A DNA stretch of 8,752 nucleotides from Chloroflexota bacterium (GTDB lineage Bacteria; Chloroflexota; Anaerolineae; Anaerolineales; Anaerolineaceae), in the NCBI GenBank assembly GCA_023406965.1, contig JAEXTI010000168.1, forward strand, positions 1 to 8,752, in the 5' to 3' direction. The notes under the pieces are model-generated. The model saw only the letters and a list, made by a program, of their open reading frames with translations. It was not told the DNA's origin and did not search any database. A program made the translations under genes and the position numbers. This document shows positions 5,640 to 8,752 of the stretch, in pieces; within the stretch, counting starts at the first letter, position 1, and every line of letters starts with the position of its first letter.

Positions 5640-6541
5640 GCAACACGGGTGTCAAGATGGCTGGTTTGGATTTTGTGGATCAAACCCTGAAGGATGATTA
5701 TTTGCATTGCCTATCCATTATGAGCGGGGCAAGCAAGAACTATTCTTTTGCCAGCCGGTTTTTGCCCCCCGAAAAATTGCCGCACGTTGGCGCGCTGTAC
5801 GCCTTTCTGCGCGTGGGTGATGATCGGGTGGACGTGTCGCATAACGGGTTCCACTCGCCGCTGGAGGCGATTGAAGATTGGGAGCGAAGCTACTGGCATG
5901 CCTTTGAGGTGCGAGCCAGCCCCGACCATGTGCTGCGGGCTTATCTCAATACGGCAGCCCGTTTTGAGATCCCGCCGCAGCTCATGGCGGCCTATTTTAA
6001 GGCCATGAAAGCCGATTTGACGGTGACGCGCTTCGAGACCTTCGCCGATTTGCTGGAGTATATGGAAGGCAGCGCCATGACCGTGGGGCGGGCGATGACC
6101 CATATCATGGGCATTGTCCCCGGGTTGACAATGGAAGAAGTACTGCCTCATGCGGATGCGCTGGCTATTGCCATGCAGCTCTCCAATTTTTGGCGGGACG
6201 TGGCTTACGATTGGTCGATTGGACGGGTGTATATCCCACAAGAAGACCTGCGCCGCTTTGGAGTGAGCGAAGAGGATATCGCTGGGCAGCGCATGACGCC
6301 GCAATTTGCCGAGCTGATGAAATTCGAAATCGACCGCACCGAGGCGTATTACCGGAAGGCGCGTTTGGGGGTTCCGATGCTGGCGTCGGGAAGGTGGGGC
6401 GTGCAAAGCGCACTGGAAATCTACCGGGCGATTAATACCTGTATTCGACGCCGGGGGTATGGTGTTTTTGGGCCGCGCGCCGGCGCAAACAAAGTGGAAA
6501 AATCACTCCTGGCGGCGAAGGCATGGTGGGTGGCGCGGTGA
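5630..6541 (+). CDS. crtB: Phytoene synthase CrtB
   Basis: A 303-aa squalene/phytoene synthase family enzyme condensing two geranylgeranyl diphosphates to phytoene. Both Mg-diphosphate-binding Asp motifs are intact: DDRVD (64-68), within LYAFLRVGDD, and DVAYD (190-194), within QLSNFWRDVAYDWSIGRVYIP. The active-site-flanking YSFASRFLP (38-46) is also present. The ATG at 5630 lies inside the end of crtI (the stop is 5637-5639) and has AAAGGA about 10 nt upstream. An ATG at 5657 is a possible later start, with a poorer upstream site, and would remove nine residues. Translational coupling to crtI is likely. No geranylgeranyl diphosphate synthase gene is present in this window, so the precursor enzyme must be encoded elsewhere. 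Confidence 0.94.
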   Translation: MEVSNTGVKMAGLDFVDQTLKDDYLHCLSIMSGASKNYSFASRFLPPEKLPHVGALYAFLRVGDDRVDVSHNGFHSPLEAIEDWERSYWHAFEVRASPDHVLRAYLNTAARFEIPPQLMAAYFKAMKADLTVTRFETFADLLEYMEGSAMTVGRAMTHIMGIVPGLTMEEVLPHADALAIAMQLSNFWRDVAYDWSIGRVYIPQEDLRRFGVSEEDIAGQRMTPQFAELMKFEIDRTEAYYRKARLGVPMLASGRWGVQSALEIYRAINTCIRRRGYGVFGPRAGANKVEKSLLAAKAWWVAR

Positions 6542-7374
6542 AGTGGATGAAAACCTTAACGGGGAGATTGATCAACGCCTGGAACTGGCTGGTTCCGGCG
6601 CATGCGAGAGCTTTGCGTTGGGCCTGGGCGGGAATGGTGGCGGTGTGGGTCGTTACCATGTTGCTCACACCTATCCTGATTTTTGGGATTGGAGACCATT
6701 TGTTTCCAGCGATTTCAACCGTGACGGTGCTGCTGCAGTTGGCTGCCAGCTTGCTGGCGCTGCGCATGGGCTATGGGCTGCGGCAGGTGGGCATGATGGT
6801 CGTTGTTTCGGCTGTACTGACCTACAGCGTTGAATTGTTGGGCTCCAAAACCGGGTTTCCTTTTGGACCTTATCATTACACCGATGCATTGAAACCGCAC
6901 CTGTTTGGCGTGCCCATGCTCATTCCCCTGGCGTGGCTGATGATGCTGCCGGCGTCCTGGGGCGTGGCTTCACTGATTGCCGGAGAGAAGCCGTCCAAGT
7001 GGGTCTACGCAGGGTTATCCGGTTTGGTTTTCACCGCCTGGGACCTGTACCTGGACCCGCAGATGGTGTTGAAGGGGCTGTGGGTGTGGCACGAGCCCAG
7101 CGGTTACTTCGGCATTCCGTGGAGTAATTACCTGGGCTGGTGGGCGACAGCGTCCCTGCTGACATTGATTCTGCTTGAACTGAGGTTACTGCCGATCAAT
7201 GCGCCGGATCATTCCTGTGCGCGAAGACCGCTGCTGGTGATTTACTCCATCACCTGGGTGTTTCAGGTGGTGGCGTTGGGCGTGTTTTGGGAACAGCCCG
7301 GCCCGGCATTGGCGGGTTTTGCCGGAATGGGCGTTTTTGCCCTGTGGGCGTGGCGCAAGGCGTTGATGAAATGA
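6523..7374 (+). CDS. cruF: Carotenoid 1,2-hydratase CruF (DUF422 membrane protein)
   Basis: A 283-aa polytopic membrane protein of the CruF/bisanhydrobacterioruberin-hydratase family. It adds water to the C-1,2 double bond of an acyclic (psi) carotenoid end, giving a tertiary hydroxyl. Family signatures in order are ELLGSKTGFPFGPYHYT (104-120), GVPMLIPLAWLMM (129-141), TAWDLYLDPQMV (171-182) and YFGIPWSNYLGWW (195-207), between hydrophobic helices. The start is uncertain: the ATG at 6523 overlaps crtB by 19 nt, a GTG at 6538 would give the common GTGA stop-start overlap, and an ATG at 6547 follows GGTGA. All give the same core protein. Its substrate would be the CrtI product made by the two upstream genes. 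In cyanobacteria CruF pairs with the glycosyltransferase CruG, which matches the family-2 glycosyltransferase two genes downstream. Confidence 0.9.
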   Translation: MVGGAVKWMKTLTGRLINAWNWLVPAHARALRWAWAGMVAVWVVTMLLTPILIFGIGDHLFPAISTVTVLLQLAASLLALRMGYGLRQVGMMVVVSAVLTYSVELLGSKTGFPFGPYHYTDALKPHLFGVPMLIPLAWLMMLPASWGVASLIAGEKPSKWVYAGLSGLVFTAWDLYLDPQMVLKGLWVWHEPSGYFGIPWSNYLGWWATASLLTLILLELRLLPINAPDHSCARRPLLVIYSITWVFQVVALGVFWEQPGPALAGFAGMGVFALWAWRKALMK

Positions 7375-7979
7375 GTATGTGGCTGTGGACGGCGTTGGGT
7401 TTTTTGGCCGGGTCACTGCCCTTTTCGGTGTGGGTGGGGCGGGTGGCGGGCGGGGGCGACATCCGCAAGGTGGGGGATGGCAACCCCGGCTCGATGAACG
7501 TGGGCCGGAAGCTGGGCTGGCGCTGGTTCCTCATCGCCATGCTGCTGGACGCGATCAAGGGATTCATCCCGGTGGGATTCGCGTACTTTCGGGGAGGGAT
7601 GGACGGGTGGCAACTGGTGCTCATCGTGCTGGCCCCGGTGCTGGGGCACGCGTTTTCGCCCTGGCTGAAGTTTCGCGGGGGCAAGGCCGTTGCCGTTACC
7701 TTTGGGGTATGGTTTGGCTTGATCTTGTGGAATGCAGCCATTATTTTTGGCGTGTTCTTGCTTTTTATGTACCGCACGGTGAAGGTGAGCGGATGGGCGT
7801 TGATGCTGGCCTTTGGGCTGTTTGGGATTGTCGTGGGAATCATTTATTTTCCCAGCCACCCGCAGTGGGCGGTCATTTGGGTTGGGAATGCGCTGATTTT
7901 GGGAATCAAGCACTGGGATGATCTGCGCCAGCCGCCCGGGCTGCGTCCCTGGCTGGCGAGGTTGTTGGGGCGATTATGA
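7371..7979 (+). CDS. PlsY-family membrane acyltransferase with altered motifs
   Basis: A 202-aa integral membrane protein of the PlsY (acyl-phosphate:glycerol-3-phosphate acyltransferase) family, normal in length and topology. The N terminus MSMWLWTALGFLAGSLPF and the block DIRKVGDGNPGSMNVGR (30-46) match motif 1, normally GSGNxGATNxxR. LGHAFSPWLKFRGGKAVAV (91-109) matches motif 2, normally FKGGKG. KHWDDL (180-185) matches motif 3, normally RHRENI. Arg46 and His181 are kept, but the motif-1 Ser is Asp36, the GGKG Gly is Ala106, and the motif-3 Glu and Asn are Asp183 and Asp184. The ATG at 7371 overlaps the cruF stop (ATGA), and the next gene overlaps its own stop the same way. An upstream in-frame TTG would add 28 residues lying over cruF and is rejected. 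It could be plain phospholipid PlsY; the context and substitutions favour a specialised acyltransferase (inference). Confidence 0.85.
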   Translation: MSMWLWTALGFLAGSLPFSVWVGRVAGGGDIRKVGDGNPGSMNVGRKLGWRWFLIAMLLDAIKGFIPVGFAYFRGGMDGWQLVLIVLAPVLGHAFSPWLKFRGGKAVAVTFGVWFGLILWNAAIIFGVFLLFMYRTVKVSGWALMLAFGLFGIVVGIIYFPSHPQWAVIWVGNALILGIKHWDDLRQPPGLRPWLARLLGRL

Positions 7980-8752
7980 TATTTTGGCTCGTGCCGATTG
8001 TGATTCTGCTGGGTTTGGCGGCGATTGCTGTCCTGAACACGATCACCTATCCCAGGTTGCGCCCGGCACAGCCCAAGAACAAGCCGCTGGTATCGGTGAT
8101 CATTCCGGCACGGAATGAAGCCGGGAATATCGCTTTGGCGGTGCGCGGGCTGCTGGCGCAGGAATACCCGAACCTGGAAGTGCTGGTGGTGGATGATCAA
8201 TCGGAGGATGGAACCGCGCAGGTGGCGCTGGAATCCGCCCAAGGGGATCCACGCTTGCGCCTGCTGCAGGGCCAGGAACTGCCCGCGGGTTGGCTGGGGA
8301 AGAATTGGGCCTGTCACCAGGCGGCTTTACAGGCGCGCGGGGAGGTGCTGATTTTCACCGACGCGGACGTGCGCTGGAAGCCGGGGGCAGTGGCTGCTTT
8401 GCTGGCGGTGATGGATAAAAACGAGGTGGATTTGCTGGCGGTTTGGCCGTGGCAGATCACCCAGACCTGGGGCGAGCGGCTGGTGGTGCCGATGATGACG
8501 TTTACGGTGCTGTCATACCTGCCGGAACTGGCTGTGCGCAAGATGCCGCAGCCTTCGCTGGCGGCGGCAACCGGACAGTGCCTGGCTTTCCGGCGGGAGG
8601 CTTACGAGCGAAGCGGCGGGCACGAAGCTGTGCGCGGGAATGTACTGGACGACATGGGCCTGGCGTGGAATATCAAGCGCGGCGGGATGCGCATGGGGCA
8701 GGCCCTGGCCTGTGGGTTGATTGAGACACGCATGTATGATGGTTGGGCGGCT
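7976..8752 (+). CDS. Family-2 glycosyltransferase, CruG/HpnB/CrtQ-like, 3' end cut by window
   Basis: The frame opens with ATG 7976, overlapping the preceding stop by 4 nt (ATGA), and stays open for 259 codons to the right edge. An N-terminal membrane helix (about 3-23) precedes a GT-A domain: VSVIIPARNEAGNI (39-52), VLVVDDQSEDGT (69-80), GWLGKNWAC (105-113), the metal-binding DAD (129-131) within IFTDADVRWKPGA, TGQCLAFRREAY (199-210), and LDDMGLAWNIKRGG (224-237), the LDD carrying the likely catalytic acidic residues. TRMYDGW near the edge is also family-like. This subgroup includes carotenoid glycosyltransferases CruG and CrtQ and hopanoid-associated HpnB; full-length members usually have roughly 370-390 residues, so the C-terminal membrane part is missing here. 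Placed after cruF, it probably glycosylates the new carotenoid hydroxyl; the sugar donor is unknown. Confidence 0.88.
   Translation, partial: MIFWLVPIVILLGLAAIAVLNTITYPRLRPAQPKNKPLVSVIIPARNEAGNIALAVRGLLAQEYPNLEVLVVDDQSEDGTAQVALESAQGDPRLRLLQGQELPAGWLGKNWACHQAALQARGEVLIFTDADVRWKPGAVAALLAVMDKNEVDLLAVWPWQITQTWGERLVVPMMTFTVLSYLPELAVRKMPQPSLAAATGQCLAFRREAYERSGGHEAVRGNVLDDMGLAWNIKRGGMRMGQALACGLIETRMYDGWAA

Noticed and set aside
7918..8724. Several short frames on both strands at the right edge (for example 8115-8351 and 8443-8724 plus, 7844-8317 minus)
   Set aside because: They are out of frame with, or antisense to, the glycosyltransferase frame opened at 7976, which shows continuous family motifs to the window edge.

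Overview
The window looks like a chromosomal segment from a member of the Chloroflexota, most probably an Anaerolineae-like lineage. This is inferred from the gene types: a tiny DUF5679 zinc-ribbon protein, a sugar-ABC-type binding protein, a short GH3 glycosidase, and a crtI-crtB-cruF carotenoid operon. It also fits the moderately high GC coding sequence with AT-rich promoters and GC-rich palindromic intergenic repeats. No database search was possible, so the taxonomy is tentative.

Left part, minus strand (1-1233): a family-1-type solute-binding protein of 400 aa without a signal peptide. It appears to be read from a leaderless mRNA, with TATAAT 8 nt before the ATG and in-frame stops just upstream. 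A second minus-strand gene seems to begin at position 14 and run off the left edge. Divergently on the plus strand lies a tRNA-Pro(CGG) gene (1336-1410) with its own promoter and terminator. Its 3' end and terminator are repeated once in tandem (1395-1561), followed by a GC-rich palindrome.

Middle (1602-3975): a GH3 beta-glucosidase-type enzyme on the minus strand, ending at a strong terminator. Divergent from it is a 50-aa four-cysteine zinc-ribbon protein on the plus strand. This has a structured leader and is followed by three consecutive tetraloop hairpins, the last a terminator.

Right part, plus strand (about 4040 to the right edge): a tightly packed operon in which every junction overlaps. 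The order is crtI (phytoene desaturase), crtB (phytoene synthase), cruF (carotenoid 1,2-hydratase), a PlsY-family membrane acyltransferase, and a family-2 glycosyltransferase that is open at the right edge. The logic is phytoene formation, desaturation to a linear polyene, hydration of a psi end, then glycosylation of the new hydroxyl, with an acyltransferase encoded between the hydratase and the glycosyltransferase.

The most interesting observation is that this PlsY-like protein departs from canonical PlsY at several conserved positions: GSGN to GDGN, GGKG to GGKA, and HxEN to HxDD. The topology and the first-motif Arg and last-motif His are kept. I infer a specialised paralog, possibly one that acylates the carotenoid glycoside rather than glycerol-3-phosphate. 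That is a testable hypothesis, not a demonstrated function.
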